DNA from: Sphingobacteriales bacterium 44-15
GTDB lineage: Bacteria > Bacteroidota > Bacteroidia > Chitinophagales > Chitinophagaceae
NCBI GenBank assembly: GCA_001899685.1
Contig: MKWG01000043.1
Span: 515,942 to 579,941, forward strand
Direction: 5' to 3'
Length of the DNA: 64,000 nt
Below the pieces are notes generated by a model. That model was not told where the DNA came from and ran no database searches. It saw only the letters and a list, made by a program, of their open reading frames with translations. A program made the position numbers and the translations under genes. Every line of letters begins with the position of its first letter. Within the stretch, counting starts at the first letter, position 1. Below, piece by piece: positions 1-9,082 of this stretch.

Positions 1-1
1 G

Positions 2-1729
2 TCGCTTCAGAAAAGGCTGCCTTTATTTGTATGCCTGTTGCTGATAGGGGTAGTTTCGTGCTTCAGCATAATATCTTACCTGAGCATTAAAAATCTTGAA
101 TTGCGCGCCGGCAGGCAACGGTTATTAAGCCTTACCCTTCAGGTGGCCAACATGTTTTCGGAGTCTATACACGAAGATTATAAAAATACCGCACAGATAG
201 CCGCTGCCGCTCCCATATCGGACTTTATACATTATCGTGATGAAGCTGCCAAAAAGAAAGCTCTGGATTTACTACGGCAGATAGGCTCGGGAGGCACCTC
301 AATGTTTGCAGAAATACTTGACACGGGGCATCATCCGCTGCTCAGCGCCGGCAACCCATTGTACCTGCCGACGCCCCGGTATCATCACAGTCGTGAAGAT
401 AGTACTATAGCCGGGCGTGTTTATAGTTTTCATGATTCTGTTTTTTACAGTATTACTATACCGGTACTGGAATCGGGTATACGAACGGGGTATGTTCGCC
501 GCTACCGGTTTGTTAAGATCACGTCTAAAATGATTGCCCAGTTCTCTAAGCTTGCGGGGCAGGGAGCAAAATTGTATGTTGGTAACAGGAACGACAGTTT
601 CTATACGGATCTGTTCAAACCTGTGCACTACCGGTTGCCTGTAAACGAGAGCCTTGTTGGTAAGAGTTATAATTATACTGATGACGGGGGTACTGATTTG
701 ATAGGCGCTTTCAGGTTTGTGCCTGATACACCATGGCTGGTTTCCCTGGAATTTCCTTATAATGTTGTTGTGCAGGGCTCTTCCCGGTTTCTTTTCTGGC
801 TGGTACTGCTGGGCACTTTTTTGGTAGCAGTGGGGCTGGTAGTAGCCTGGATCATCAGTAAAAATCTTATCCGGCCGCTCAATCAGTTAACTAATGCGGT
901 AGATACATTATCGTCGGGTGAGTTTGCAGAAGTGCCGGTCAGCCGCCGGGAGGATGAGGTAGGCAGGCTGGCCCGGTCCTTTAATGAAATGTCTTTGAAC
1001 CTGCGGGATGCAAGAAGTAAGATGGAGGAAAAGATCAGCGAAGCTGAGTATTTGAATATCCAATTGAGAAAGCTTACCGCGCATCTGCAGAATATACGGG
1101 AAGAAGAGCGCAAGCTGATAGCAAGGGAAATGCATGATGAACTGGGGCAATTGCTCACAGGCTTCAAAATGGATATCCAGCTTCTGAAAAATCAATTGCC
1201 CGCATATGACAGAGGACGGGTGGCAGAGCATATCCAGTCAATGACAGGTCTTATTGATGACGCCATCAGGTTTGTAAGGCGGCTGTCGTCACAGTTGAGA
1301 GAAGGCCCGCTGGAAGATCTTGGACTGATTGCAGCTATTCAATGGTATATTAAAGAGTTTACCAGGCGATATAATATTCCTGTAACATTTAACTGCTCAC
1401 ATGCTGAACTGAAATTGCTTCCTGCAGTGAAAACGGGATTGTTCAGGATCTGCCAGGAGTCGCTGACCAATATAGCAAGGCATTCACATGCCACACAGGT
1501 GCAGATTGATCTTGAAGTAAATAATGATGAACTGTCGCTGACAGTAACCGATAATGGGAAAGGCTTCACAACAGGCGCTCACGGTAATACCGATTCACTG
1601 GGACTGCTGGGAATGAATGAACGTGCGCTTATGATAGGAGCTACGCTTTCTCTCCGGTCTGCTGTCGGGAAAGGTACCACGATCAAAGTGGCTTTTCCCA
1701 TCGGCAAAGAACAGGAAGCGTCTTCATGA
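2..1729 (+). CDS. Sensor histidine kinase (HAMP, HisKA_3, HATPase), 5' partial
   Basis: The reading frame is open from the first bases of the window, so the true start lies upstream. A first membrane segment is partly present (LLLIGVVSCFSIISYLSI), followed by a periplasmic sensor of about 230 residues without a recognisable fold. A second membrane helix lies around residues 262-283. A HAMP linker (RPLNQLTNAVDTL.SGEF...EVGRLARSFNEM) and a HisKA_3 dimerisation helix follow. The HisKA_3 helix has the phospho-acceptor His in EMHDELGQ (near residue 378). The HATPase_c lobe has an N box (ESLTNIARHS), G1 (TDNGKGF), the LGLLGMNERA motif and GKGTT. This is the NarX/DegS-type kinase family, which pairs with LuxR-type response regulators; no partner lies downstream, so it is probably to the left of the window. 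The signal sensed is unknown. Confidence 0.93.
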   Translation, partial: SLQKRLPLFVCLLLIGVVSCFSIISYLSIKNLELRAGRQRLLSLTLQVANMFSESIHEDYKNTAQIAAAAPISDFIHYRDEAAKKKALDLLRQIGSGGTSMFAEILDTGHHPLLSAGNPLYLPTPRYHHSREDSTIAGRVYSFHDSVFYSITIPVLESGIRTGYVRRYRFVKITSKMIAQFSKLAGQGAKLYVGNRNDSFYTDLFKPVHYRLPVNESLVGKSYNYTDDGGTDLIGAFRFVPDTPWLVSLEFPYNVVVQGSSRFLFWLVLLGTFLVAVGLVVAWIISKNLIRPLNQLTNAVDTLSSGEFAEVPVSRREDEVGRLARSFNEMSLNLRDARSKMEEKISEAEYLNIQLRKLTAHLQNIREEERKLIAREMHDELGQLLTGFKMDIQLLKNQLPAYDRGRVAEHIQSMTGLIDDAIRFVRRLSSQLREGPLEDLGLIAAIQWYIKEFTRRYNIPVTFNCSHAELKLLPAVKTGLFRICQESLTNIARHSHATQVQIDLEVNNDELSLTVTDNGKGFTTGAHGNTDSLGLLGMNERALMIGATLSLRSAVGKGTTIKVAFPIGKEQEASS

Positions 1730-1990
1730 AAAGTGAGACGTCAAACGTGAAACACACAAGTGATAAGTGGTAAGTGATAAGAAGTAAGTATGCAAGCGAT
1801 GGGTGGGATATGAAAAGTGAAATGAACGCCATACATGCAGCATGCCTTGCGCCCATACTCCTTATCCCATATTCCTTACCCCCTTCACCCAGTATAATAG
1901 CTAACTTAAAAGTATTATTGCAATGAATGAGTATAAAAGAAGCAATTTTTTTCTCATATATCTCTTTTCACATTTTACGTTTGACACCCT
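1727..1990. repeat. Intergenic repeat block (GTGAAACGT family)
   Basis: This gap holds no gene. It starts with GTGAGACGTCAAACGTGAAA and ends with TTCACATTTTACGTTTGAC, which is nearly its inverted complement. Between them lie direct AAGTGRTAAGTGG-like units. The same words recur in the gaps near 19140, 21640, 22660, 24120, 54960 and 60740, so this is one copy of a dispersed family. Confidence 0.6.
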
Positions 1991-2017
1991 ACTACTTTAT
2001 TACTTAAAAATTTACTT

Positions 2018-3463
2018 ATGCAGGAAAAAAGGAGTAACACCCGCAGGAGCTTTATTAAGAGTACAGCTCTTGGTGCGGCCGGTTTTATGATTGTGCCCCG
2101 CAATGTATTGGGAAAAGGATTTGTGGCGCCCAGCGATAAATTGATCATTGCCACCGTAGGCGCCGGTGGTAAAGGGCGTTCCGATATCGACCATTTCTAC
2201 AAAAGCGGGAAAGCTGAAATTGGTTTCTTATGCGATGTGGATGACCGTATGTCGGCAGAATCGCGTAAAAATTTCCCAAAAGCCAAATACTATAAAGACT
2301 GGCGGGAACTGATGGATAAAGAAGCCAAATCATTTGACGCGGTTTCTGTATCCACACCTGATCATACGCATGCCGTGGTGGCTATGGCTGCTATGCGCAG
2401 GAAAAAGCATGTATACGTTCAAAAGCCTTTGACACACGATATATGGGAGGCCCGTATGCTCACCGAAGCTGCCGATAAATACAAGGTGGTTACGCAGATG
2501 GGCAACCAGGGGTCTTCGGGTGATGGGGTACGGCAGATGCAGGAGTGGTTCAATGCTGGCATCATTGGCGATGTGGATACTGTATATATATTTACCAACC
2601 GCCCGGTATGGCCGCAGGGTATTCCCTGGCCTACAGCAAAGCCACCTGTACCCTCGGAACTGAACTGGGATCTGTGGCTGGGCACTGCTCCGTACAAAGA
2701 TTATGTAGATAATCTTATACCGGGTAGCTGGCGCGGATGGTGGGATTATGGTACCGGCGCACTGGGCGATCTCGGCTGCCATCTTATGGAAGCTCCTTTC
2801 AGGATATTAGGCATAGAGTATGCGCTGGATGTGCAGGCATCTGTAACCAGCGTATTTACTGCTTTTGGCAAACGCGGGTATTTCCCCGAAAGCTTTCCGC
2901 CTTCAAGTCATGCCACCCTCACTTATCCCAAGACGCCAAAAACGAAGGGTCAGGTGATCATGCACTGGATGGATGGCGGTATAAAACCTGAGCGTCCGCA
3001 GGAACTGGGGCCTGATGAAGTATTTGGCGACGGCAACAGCGGTATTTTGTTTGTAGGTACCAAAGGCAAGATGATGGCGAGCGAATATGCCGCCAACCCG
3101 CGCCTGTTGCCATTGTCGAGAAATGCGGAGGTAAAAGTGCCGCAAACACAGCCACGTGTTCCGGGAGGTTCTGAGGGCCATTATGCGCAATGGGTGGAAG
3201 GATGCATAGCCGGATATGGTAATATGGAGCTGAGCTCTCCTTTTAAAAAGGCAGGGCCCCTTACCGAAGCGATACTGATGGCGAACCTTGCTATCAGGGC
3301 TGCCGATACGCCCAAGCCGCGGGCTAACGGGAAAGGTAATGATTATCCAGGTGCTAACATGAAACTGCTGTGGGATTATAAAAATATGCGCGTTACCAAC
3401 CTGGAGGATGTAAACCGGTTTGTAAAACGCGAATACCGCAAAGGGTGGACAATAGATTTTTAA
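2018..3463 (+). CDS. Tat-exported Gfo/Idh/MocA family oxidoreductase
   Basis: A 481-residue NAD(P)-dependent sugar oxidoreductase. The N terminus is a twin-arginine signal (TRRSFIKSTALGAAGF), so the protein is exported folded with its cofactor. The Rossmann nucleotide-binding stretch is IIATVGAGGKGRSD (residues 43-56). The family's E-K-P active-site motif appears as VQKPLTHDIWEARM (about residues 134-147), with Gln replacing the usual Glu. A catalytic-type His lies in GDLGCHLMEAPFRILG (about 248-263). Relatives oxidise the C3 hydroxyl of glycosides. The downstream DUF1080 gene, separated by a terminator-like hairpin, fits a 3-keto-glycoside route. The substrate cannot be read from the sequence. 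Confidence 0.92.
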   Translation: MQEKRSNTRRSFIKSTALGAAGFMIVPRNVLGKGFVAPSDKLIIATVGAGGKGRSDIDHFYKSGKAEIGFLCDVDDRMSAESRKNFPKAKYYKDWRELMDKEAKSFDAVSVSTPDHTHAVVAMAAMRRKKHVYVQKPLTHDIWEARMLTEAADKYKVVTQMGNQGSSGDGVRQMQEWFNAGIIGDVDTVYIFTNRPVWPQGIPWPTAKPPVPSELNWDLWLGTAPYKDYVDNLIPGSWRGWWDYGTGALGDLGCHLMEAPFRILGIEYALDVQASVTSVFTAFGKRGYFPESFPPSSHATLTYPKTPKTKGQVIMHWMDGGIKPERPQELGPDEVFGDGNSGILFVGTKGKMMASEYAANPRLLPLSRNAEVKVPQTQPRVPGGSEGHYAQWVEGCIAGYGNMELSSPFKKAGPLTEAILMANLAIRAADTPKPRANGKGNDYPGANMKLLWDYKNMRVTNLEDVNRFVKREYRKGWTIDF

Positions 3464-3470
3464 TTACATG

Positions 3471-3504
3471 GCGGCCGCAGATGGTTTTTTGCGGCCGCTT
3501 TGTT
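3471..3504 (+). terminator. Hairpin terminator after the Gfo/Idh/MocA gene
   Basis: GCGGCCGC at 3471-3478 pairs with GCGGCCGC at 3491-3498 and can extend by one or more A-T pairs inward. A short T-rich tail follows. It lies 8 bases after the stop codon and 23 bases before the next start. Confidence 0.65.
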
Positions 3505-3526
3505 ACCTTTCACCTAAATTTATACC

Positions 3527-4192
3527 GTGAAAAAAAATATTTTCTTTCTTGCGGCGATAGTTTTGCTTGCCGCCTGCAGCAGCCAGAATAAAATTAAAGG
3601 TACCGCTGATAGTAATGCTAACAACAATAAGGGAAAATGGATCACCCTGTATGACGGTAAGTCATTAGACGGGTGGAAAGAGAGCGAAGGACCTTCCTTT
3701 AGCATAGAAGACGGCGCTATTAAGGTTGCCGGTAAACGTTCTCATTTGTACTATGACGGTCCGGTAAATAACCATGATTTTAAGAATTTTGAGCTTAAGC
3801 TCCAGGTAATGACAAAACCCGGTTCTAACTCCGGCGTTTATTTTCATACGGCCTTCCAGCAAAGGGGATTTCCCGATAAAGGTTTTGAGGTACAGGTAAA
3901 TAATTCTCATACCGACTGGAAAAGAACTGCGGGGTTGTATGATATTAAAGATACGGCTGCAACCTTTGTTAAAGACGATGAATGGTTTGAGCTGTACATT
4001 AAAGTAGAAGGCAAGCATGTGATCACAAAAATAAACGGGCAAACCATTATTGACTGGACTGAGCCGGATGGTGCTGTTGCCCCAAAAGGACATCCGGCCC
4101 GTTTAATATCAAGCGGCACATTCGCACTCCAGGCGCATGACCCCAAAAGCGTGGTATATTACAAGGATATTATGGTGAAGCCCCTGCCGTAA
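3527..4192 (+). CDS. DUF1080 lipoprotein (3-keto-glycoside hydrolase/lyase family)
   Basis: A 221-residue protein starting at GTG. It has a lipoprotein signal with lipobox LLAACSS (Cys near residue 17), so it is anchored in the envelope. The rest is one DUF1080 concanavalin-like beta-sandwich: WITLYDGKSLDGWK opens the domain, NFELKLQV..KPGSNSGVYFH and GFEVQVNNSH form the central strands, and GTFALQAHDPKSVVYYKDIMVKPLP closes it. DUF1080 proteins in Bacteroidota are known to cleave glycosides already oxidised at C3. Its position just after an exported Gfo/Idh/MocA oxidoreductase supports that role here; the exact sugar is not known. Confidence 0.9.
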   Translation: MKKNIFFLAAIVLLAACSSQNKIKGTADSNANNNKGKWITLYDGKSLDGWKESEGPSFSIEDGAIKVAGKRSHLYYDGPVNNHDFKNFELKLQVMTKPGSNSGVYFHTAFQQRGFPDKGFEVQVNNSHTDWKRTAGLYDIKDTAATFVKDDEWFELYIKVEGKHVITKINGQTIIDWTEPDGAVAPKGHPARLISSGTFALQAHDPKSVVYYKDIMVKPLP

Positions 4193-4195
4193 TAT

Positions 4196-4247
4196 GGCTA
4201 TGAGCTATAGGCTATGGGCTATCAGCAGATGCTCATGGCTCATAGCT
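4196..4247. repeat. Inverted repeat (GGCTATGAGCT family)
   Basis: GGCTATGAGCT at 4196-4206 is nearly the reverse complement of GGCTCATAGCT at 4237-4247. Further GGCTAT units lie between the arms. It sits between two convergent genes and could act as a weak bidirectional stop. A related hairpin occurs near 5356-5392. Confidence 0.45.
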
Positions 4248-4255
4248 CCCCGCCA

Positions 4256-5278
4256 TTAATGTGCCTGCCTGTAATGTTCCAGCAGTTCATCCCCGCCGAA
4301 GTCATTCTTCAGGTCCCTCACAACAGTGTGAATATGATTTGCATTGTTCTGGGTGTTATCATATTCAATAATAATGGTTGGCCCCTGTATACGATAGTAA
4401 CAGGGGTTACCGATTTTTTTCTCGGTATGTCCCTCCCACGTAAACCAGAGATTGTTTAAACCTGCAGCTTTTATATCTTTCAGCATATCATCTGCAAATA
4501 ATTTGGTGTAGCGATGTATATAAAGCTGCAGCAATGCAAGCATTTCCCGTTGTGCGGCACCGTTCATTTCGCTATATCTTATTCCCTGGGGGTGCTCAAT
4601 CATTGCTTTTCTGCCGGCGCCTGTAATGATGTCGCCTGGCACGTTTGTATCAATTACGGCTTTTGTTCGCTCCTGTTGTGAAAACGCGTGTAATAACGCG
4701 AAAGCCATGTTGGTTTCTTCTTTCAGCACTTCCTTATTCTTTTGAGGGCCTTCCTGTACTATTGCCGGGTTAGCACCCAGAAAAGAAGGTGTTCCGGCTG
4801 CAATGGTATCATTGTTCACAGAAAAGTTGAAGGAAATATGGTGCCCTTCAAACCGCAGCCCCCAGATCGTATTGGTTTCAGGTTGCCCGAAAATGGTCAG
4901 GAAGTATTTGCCGGGGTCACGGTAATGGTCATCTGCAGAACGCCCTTCCAATGTTCTTAATACCATTTCCAGTTGCATGATATCCTGCATTTTCTTTATT
5001 GTTTCGCTGGCTATCCCCATTCGCAGCAAATGAAAGGCTTCCTGCTTTTGCCGTTCATCCAGCTCATTCATACTGATGCCTTTCCTGTTGTCTTTTGGGA
5101 TATAATGAAAATTATATCTTTCTTCCATATCAAAAGGAAGGACAGCTTTTACTTTCTGATCATCGTTGAGCAGCTCAACAAAAGTTTTGGCAGCGGCAGC
5201 AAAAGATTGCCCCCTGAGCACAGGAGATAATAACAGGCATACAACAGTATACAGGCAGGGACGATAAACAGAGGACAT
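4256..5278 (-). CDS. DUF3500 family secreted protein
   Basis: A 340-residue protein with a signal peptide (YTVVCLLLSPVLRGQ). It matches the DUF3500 pattern: an N-terminal helical part (AAKTFVELLNDDQ..AVLPFD.EERYNFHYIPKDRKG-like), then WGLRFEGHHISFNFSV (about residues 140-155) and PSFLGANPAIV, and a C-terminal WFTWEGHTEKKIGNPCYYRIQGP section ending in the family's EYDNTQNNANHIHTVVRDLKNDFG. The family has conserved His residues suggesting a metal site, but no function established to my knowledge. It is convergent with the DUF1080 gene and may belong with the sugar-oxidation group only by proximity. Confidence 0.85.
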   Translation of the reverse strand: MSSVYRPCLYTVVCLLLSPVLRGQSFAAAAKTFVELLNDDQKVKAVLPFDMEERYNFHYIPKDNRKGISMNELDERQKQEAFHLLRMGIASETIKKMQDIMQLEMVLRTLEGRSADDHYRDPGKYFLTIFGQPETNTIWGLRFEGHHISFNFSVNNDTIAAGTPSFLGANPAIVQEGPQKNKEVLKEETNMAFALLHAFSQQERTKAVIDTNVPGDIITGAGRKAMIEHPQGIRYSEMNGAAQREMLALLQLYIHRYTKLFADDMLKDIKAAGLNNLWFTWEGHTEKKIGNPCYYRIQGPTIIIEYDNTQNNANHIHTVVRDLKNDFGGDELLEHYRQAH

Positions 5279-5355
5279 AACTGAATGCTTTATCTCCCTA
5301 AGATAGCCAGAATTGCTGATATCTGTACAGGGGGCGATCAGCTTTGAGCCCTGAG

Positions 5356-5392
5356 CGGTCAGCTATCAACGATTGGGGAGTTAGCTGACACC
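5356..5392. repeat. Intergenic hairpin between two minus-strand genes
   Basis: GGTCAGCTA pairs with TAGCTGACACC, with one bulged base. No T-run follows on either strand, so it looks more like a dispersed palindrome than a terminator. Confidence 0.4.
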
Positions 5393-5395
5393 GCC

Positions 5396-5950
5396 CTACC
5401 CGTTTTTCAATTCCTGCAAAATATCCATTACGCCGTTCTGTATGCGAATGACTTTAGAGAGGTTTTTGTACTGGATACTCACCACGAAAGTAATAATATC
5501 GTTCCGGTAAGTTTTTACTTCCTTCACGTAGCTGATGCTATAATCATAATAATTCCGCTTTACCAGGTCCCGCAGCTCAAAAGACATTTTATCTTCATTA
5601 TACCCTTTTACCGTTGCGAGCCACCGTCCTTTTTTATCATAATATACTATATAGCTGATATCGTCTTTCATGAAGCTGGCAACATATTCACCATTGGAGT
5701 GCACCCGCCATGTTTCATTGTCTGCATCTTTAAAGGTTTCCCTGAGATGAGTGAGGGCTCTGATATTAATATCATTCAGGCGCACCTTCTTCCCCTCTTC
5801 TGTGAAGGCTGTTATGTGCCCTGTCGCGTACCCCTGCGGGCTGCTACTGTCAAAATTGACAGGGACAAGATTGTTTTTCTGTGCGAACATTCGCAGAGGC
5901 AATACACTGCAATATATTACCGTAGCAATAAGAAAAAATCTCATTTTCAT
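5396..5950 (-). CDS. Secreted PepSY-like (putative beta-lactamase-inhibitor-like) protein
   Basis: A 184-residue protein with a Sec signal ending LRMFAQ (about residue 24). The mature part contains one stretch typical of the PepSY-like periplasmic family in Bacteroidota: alpha helix LTHLRETFKDAD, strands ETWRVHSNGEYVASFMKDD, then SYIVYYDKKGRWLATVKGY. A second, weaker beta-rich half (YNDIITFVVSIQYKNLSKVIRIQNG) follows. These proteins are periplasmic and their ligand is usually unknown. No operon partner is visible, and I assign no function. Confidence 0.7.
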   Translation of the reverse strand: MKMRFFLIATVIYCSVLPLRMFAQKNNLVPVNFDSSSPQGYATGHITAFTEEGKKVRLNDINIRALTHLRETFKDADNETWRVHSNGEYVASFMKDDISYIVYYDKKGRWLATVKGYNEDKMSFELRDLVKRNYYDYSISYVKEVKTYRNDIITFVVSIQYKNLSKVIRIQNGVMDILQELKNG

Positions 5951-6323
5951 ACCGATTTAAGTTGTTAGGTTAAGAAATAGCAGCTGCCCGTTGTGTAGAT
6001 TAATATAATAGACCAGCAGTATATAAGAATGTTGCACTGTTGCGTGTATGGTTTTCTTAAGATATTGTTAGATGAAAAATTTCTCGATAAGTTGGGATAT
6101 TTTAACCTTAATTAACAGTGGCGACTAGTACTTTATGGCTGTTTAAGCGTCTTATATATACAGGCAATCAACAATAATGATTTTCTCATAAGCAGTTAGT
6201 TTTGGTTACGGTCCCTATTTCTATAGGGACCATTTTTTGCCCCCTCACATTTGTCAAAAACCCCGGAAAATTTTTTCGTCCGCCCGGATATCTTTACTTT
6301 GGGAATATTTATCAAAGTATATA
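5951..6323. other. Gene-free gap with an isolated plus-strand terminator
   Basis: No credible ORF is present. The left part is the AT-rich upstream region of the minus-strand gene. The right part holds the strong hairpin at 6210-6237 and the untranslated leader of the dehydrogenase gene. Nothing else is recognisable. Confidence 0.5.
6210..6237 (+). terminator. Strong hairpin with T-run and no plus-strand gene before it
   Basis: GGTCCCTAT and ATAGGGACC form a perfect nine-pair stem with a four-base loop, followed by A then TTTTTT. The nearest plus-strand gene ends at 4192. The structure may therefore end an unannotated small RNA or act in the leader of the following gene. Confidence 0.75.
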
Positions 6324-8978
6324 ATGAAGCAAAATTTTATCTTTTTTGTTGCTGTCTTCCTCTTTATGACGGCATGTAATAGTAATGTACAGGATAGTTG
6401 TGAGCCACAGGAGCGTAATAAGGCGCTCGAATCCATTGATTCTTTATCTGCAAGCCTGAAATGGCCGGAAGATCTTCAGATCACAGGCTTTGCCGGCCCG
6501 GATCTTACTCCCAGCCCGGCCTGCCTGGCAGTTGCCGCCACAGGAGAAGTATTTGTTGGTGTTGATATGATAGGCTCTCTGGGAAAAACTCCCGGGAAGG
6601 GAATGATCGTAAAGCTGGTAGATTGCAATAATGACGGGATCATAGACAGGCACAGCACGTTTGCTATGGTAGACGATCCGAGGGGTATTATGGCTGTTGG
6701 CGATAAGGTATATGTGCTGCATACTGTTTTTACAGACAGTGTAGCCACCGGCATGGACCTGGTGGTTTTTGAGGACAAAGATCATGACGGGGTGGCTGAC
6801 GGACCTTCAAGCCCCCTTGTTGAGCATATAAGTAATCCCAACTATTTGCGCAGCAGGGGCACAGACCATGCTACGAATGGAATAAGAATGGGTATTGACG
6901 GCTGGATATATATAGCTGTAGGTGATTTTGGGTTTCATGATGCGGTAGACCGTGATGGTAAAAAGCTGACCATGCTTGGAGGGGGTATAGTGCGGGTGCG
7001 GCCGGACGGTACTGAGCTGGAAATATATACCCATGGTACGCGCAATATCTATGATGTTGCCATAGATCCCTATATGAATACATTTACCCGGGACAATACT
7101 AATGATGGCGGTGGCTGGAATATCCGATTTTCTCACCAGCTTCAGTCCGGCGAGTATGGTTACCCGGTACTGTTCAAGCATTTTACCGAAGAAATCATTC
7201 CTGCCCTGGTTGACCTGGGCGGAGGATCAGGTACCGGGGCCTTATATATGGATGATGCCAGCTGGTCGGCAAAGTATAATCATGTGCCTATGATGGCCGA
7301 CTGGGGACGGAATGAGCTGTACATTCACAGGCTTACACCCGATAACGGCAGCTATACCCAGGAACAGGAAGATTTTATAAGCCTGCCCCAGATAACTGAT
7401 GTGGATGTGGATGCTTCGGGACGTATGTATCTTTCCGCATGGAACGGCGCCGGGTATTCCGGTGATTCTACCAAAGGATTTGTAGTAAGGGTTGTCCCCA
7501 AAAGCTGGGAATATAAACCATATCCCAGCCTGGGAAATGCTTCCGTTAATGAATTGGCTGATCTGCTGAAAGGCGGGAGCGCGGCAGGAAGATTATACGC
7601 GCAGCAGGAACTGATCAGCCGCCCTGCAAATGAAGCGACTGATGCTGCATGGACGCTCGCTGCCGATAAATCGCAGCCCCTGTATGCGAGGGTGGCCGCC
7701 ATGTATGCCTATGCCCAGCTTGCCAAAACAGCTGCAGTGAAAAACCTGCTGCAACTCGCTGCGGAAGAAGATATGAAAGCATTTGCCCTGAGGGCGCTTG
7801 CAGACAGGAGACCTTTTCTTAAGGACGTGCCCGTGGCGCCGTTTATCAATGCCCTGAAAGACTCTTCAAAGCATGTGCAGCTTACAGCTATCATTGCCCT
7901 GGGAAGACTGGGAAACCCCGAGGCCATTGAGTCCCTGCTCGAAATACCGGTGCCGGCTTCGTTTGTGTCGCCTGCAAAGGGAACGGAAGGTCCGCATGCA
8001 ACACCTGATGCAGCTATCATTCCCGCACACCTGGCGGTAAGGGGCCTGGTAGCCCTGCATGCAACAGACGCCTGTGTGAAAGCCATTGGGACGCCGCATA
8101 CCACGCTGGCTTTATGGGCGCTCAGGTATATGCACGATCCCAAAGCCGTGGAAGGATTAATGTCCGCATATCACCAAACCGGCGATGAAAAGCTTAAAGC
8201 TGAGATATTATCCACGCTTGCACGATTATATAAAGAAGAAGCACCTTATGACGGGTCATGGTGGTGGAGCACCCGCCCCGACTCACACGGACCTTATTAC
8301 AAGCCCGTTACCTGGGAGGCTTCGGATGGTATTAAATCGCTTCTTGTTGCCGAATGGAATAAAGCCGGCGCTTCGGGAAAGCAGTTTTTCGCTGATCTTA
8401 ATGGCAGGCTGCGGCTCGGTATTACACAATTTGGCGGACAGGAGGAAGAGGAAGAATCGAAAGAAGAAGCCCCCAAAGTTGATCTCAATAAGATCAGAAA
8501 TAAGAAAGGGCAGATCGGCGCCTCTTCCATAGAAGATATAATGCTGGCGATGGATAAAATAAAAGGGAACCCGGCAGACGGCAGGCGGTTGTTTACCCAA
8601 CAGGGGTGTATTGCCTGTCACACGCTCGACAGGAGCCAGCCTTTGAAAGGCCCGTATATGGGGCAGATCGGGTCTATTATGACAAGAAAACAGATCGCGG
8701 AATCTATTCTTAAACCTGATGCCTCCATCTCCCAGGGATTTGCCACCGTTCAGATCCAGACCAAAGACGGGAAGACACATATCGGGTTTGTGAGTGGGGA
8801 ATCTGCCGATAAAGTTATGCTGAGAGATATTACAGGCGCCGTTCACACGGTATATACCAAGGACATACAAAAGCGTGAGGAGCTTAAAACTTCAATAATG
8901 CCTGCCGGGCTTGCCAACGCCCTGTCGTATGAAGAATTTGCGTCCCTGATCACTTTCCTGTCGCAGCAGAAGAAATAG
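6324..8978 (+). CDS. Lipoprotein sugar dehydrogenase: beta-propeller, HEAT repeats, cytochrome c
   Basis: I start at the ATG that gives a lipoprotein signal (KQNFIFFVAVFLFMTACNS, lipobox MTAC) rather than the longer upstream frame; the product is 884 residues. Residues about 45-390 form a sorbosone/glucose-dehydrogenase-like propeller (FAGPDLTPSPACLAVAATGEVFVG, GIDGWIYIAVGDFGFHD, TDVDVDASGRMYLSAWNGAGYSGD). Residues about 400-650 are helical HEAT-like repeats (MKAFALRALADRRPF, HVQLTAIIALGRLGNPEAIESLL). The C terminus is a c-type cytochrome with haem motif CIACH at 762-766 and a likely axial Met in IMPAGL near 858. Such membrane-bound dehydrogenase fusions pass electrons from sugar oxidation to the envelope. 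It probably belongs with the upstream oxidoreductase and DUF1080 protein. Confidence 0.88.
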   Translation: MKQNFIFFVAVFLFMTACNSNVQDSCEPQERNKALESIDSLSASLKWPEDLQITGFAGPDLTPSPACLAVAATGEVFVGVDMIGSLGKTPGKGMIVKLVDCNNDGIIDRHSTFAMVDDPRGIMAVGDKVYVLHTVFTDSVATGMDLVVFEDKDHDGVADGPSSPLVEHISNPNYLRSRGTDHATNGIRMGIDGWIYIAVGDFGFHDAVDRDGKKLTMLGGGIVRVRPDGTELEIYTHGTRNIYDVAIDPYMNTFTRDNTNDGGGWNIRFSHQLQSGEYGYPVLFKHFTEEIIPALVDLGGGSGTGALYMDDASWSAKYNHVPMMADWGRNELYIHRLTPDNGSYTQEQEDFISLPQITDVDVDASGRMYLSAWNGAGYSGDSTKGFVVRVVPKSWEYKPYPSLGNASVNELADLLKGGSAAGRLYAQQELISRPANEATDAAWTLAADKSQPLYARVAAMYAYAQLAKTAAVKNLLQLAAEEDMKAFALRALADRRPFLKDVPVAPFINALKDSSKHVQLTAIIALGRLGNPEAIESLLEIPVPASFVSPAKGTEGPHATPDAAIIPAHLAVRGLVALHATDACVKAIGTPHTTLALWALRYMHDPKAVEGLMSAYHQTGDEKLKAEILSTLARLYKEEAPYDGSWWWSTRPDSHGPYYKPVTWEASDGIKSLLVAEWNKAGASGKQFFADLNGRLRLGITQFGGQEEEEESKEEAPKVDLNKIRNKKGQIGASSIEDIMLAMDKIKGNPADGRRLFTQQGCIACHTLDRSQPLKGPYMGQIGSIMTRKQIAESILKPDASISQGFATVQIQTKDGKTHIGFVSGESADKVMLRDITGAVHTVYTKDIQKREELKTSIMPAGLANALSYEEFASLITFLSQQKK

Positions 8979-9082
8979 AAATCCCCAAGTTATTCTACTA
9001 TGGTGGATAACTGCATTTTTAGATATTGTTCAATTGGATTACTTTGTAAAAAAAATATTATTAAACTATTAAATCAAAGCAC

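Noticed and set aside
4214..4459. 81-codon plus-strand ORF
   Set aside because: It begins in an inverted repeat and is antisense to the DUF3500 gene end.
6237..6323. Longer start for the cytochrome c dehydrogenase
   Set aside because: It would begin inside the terminator hairpin and put 29 basic residues ahead of a good lipoprotein signal.
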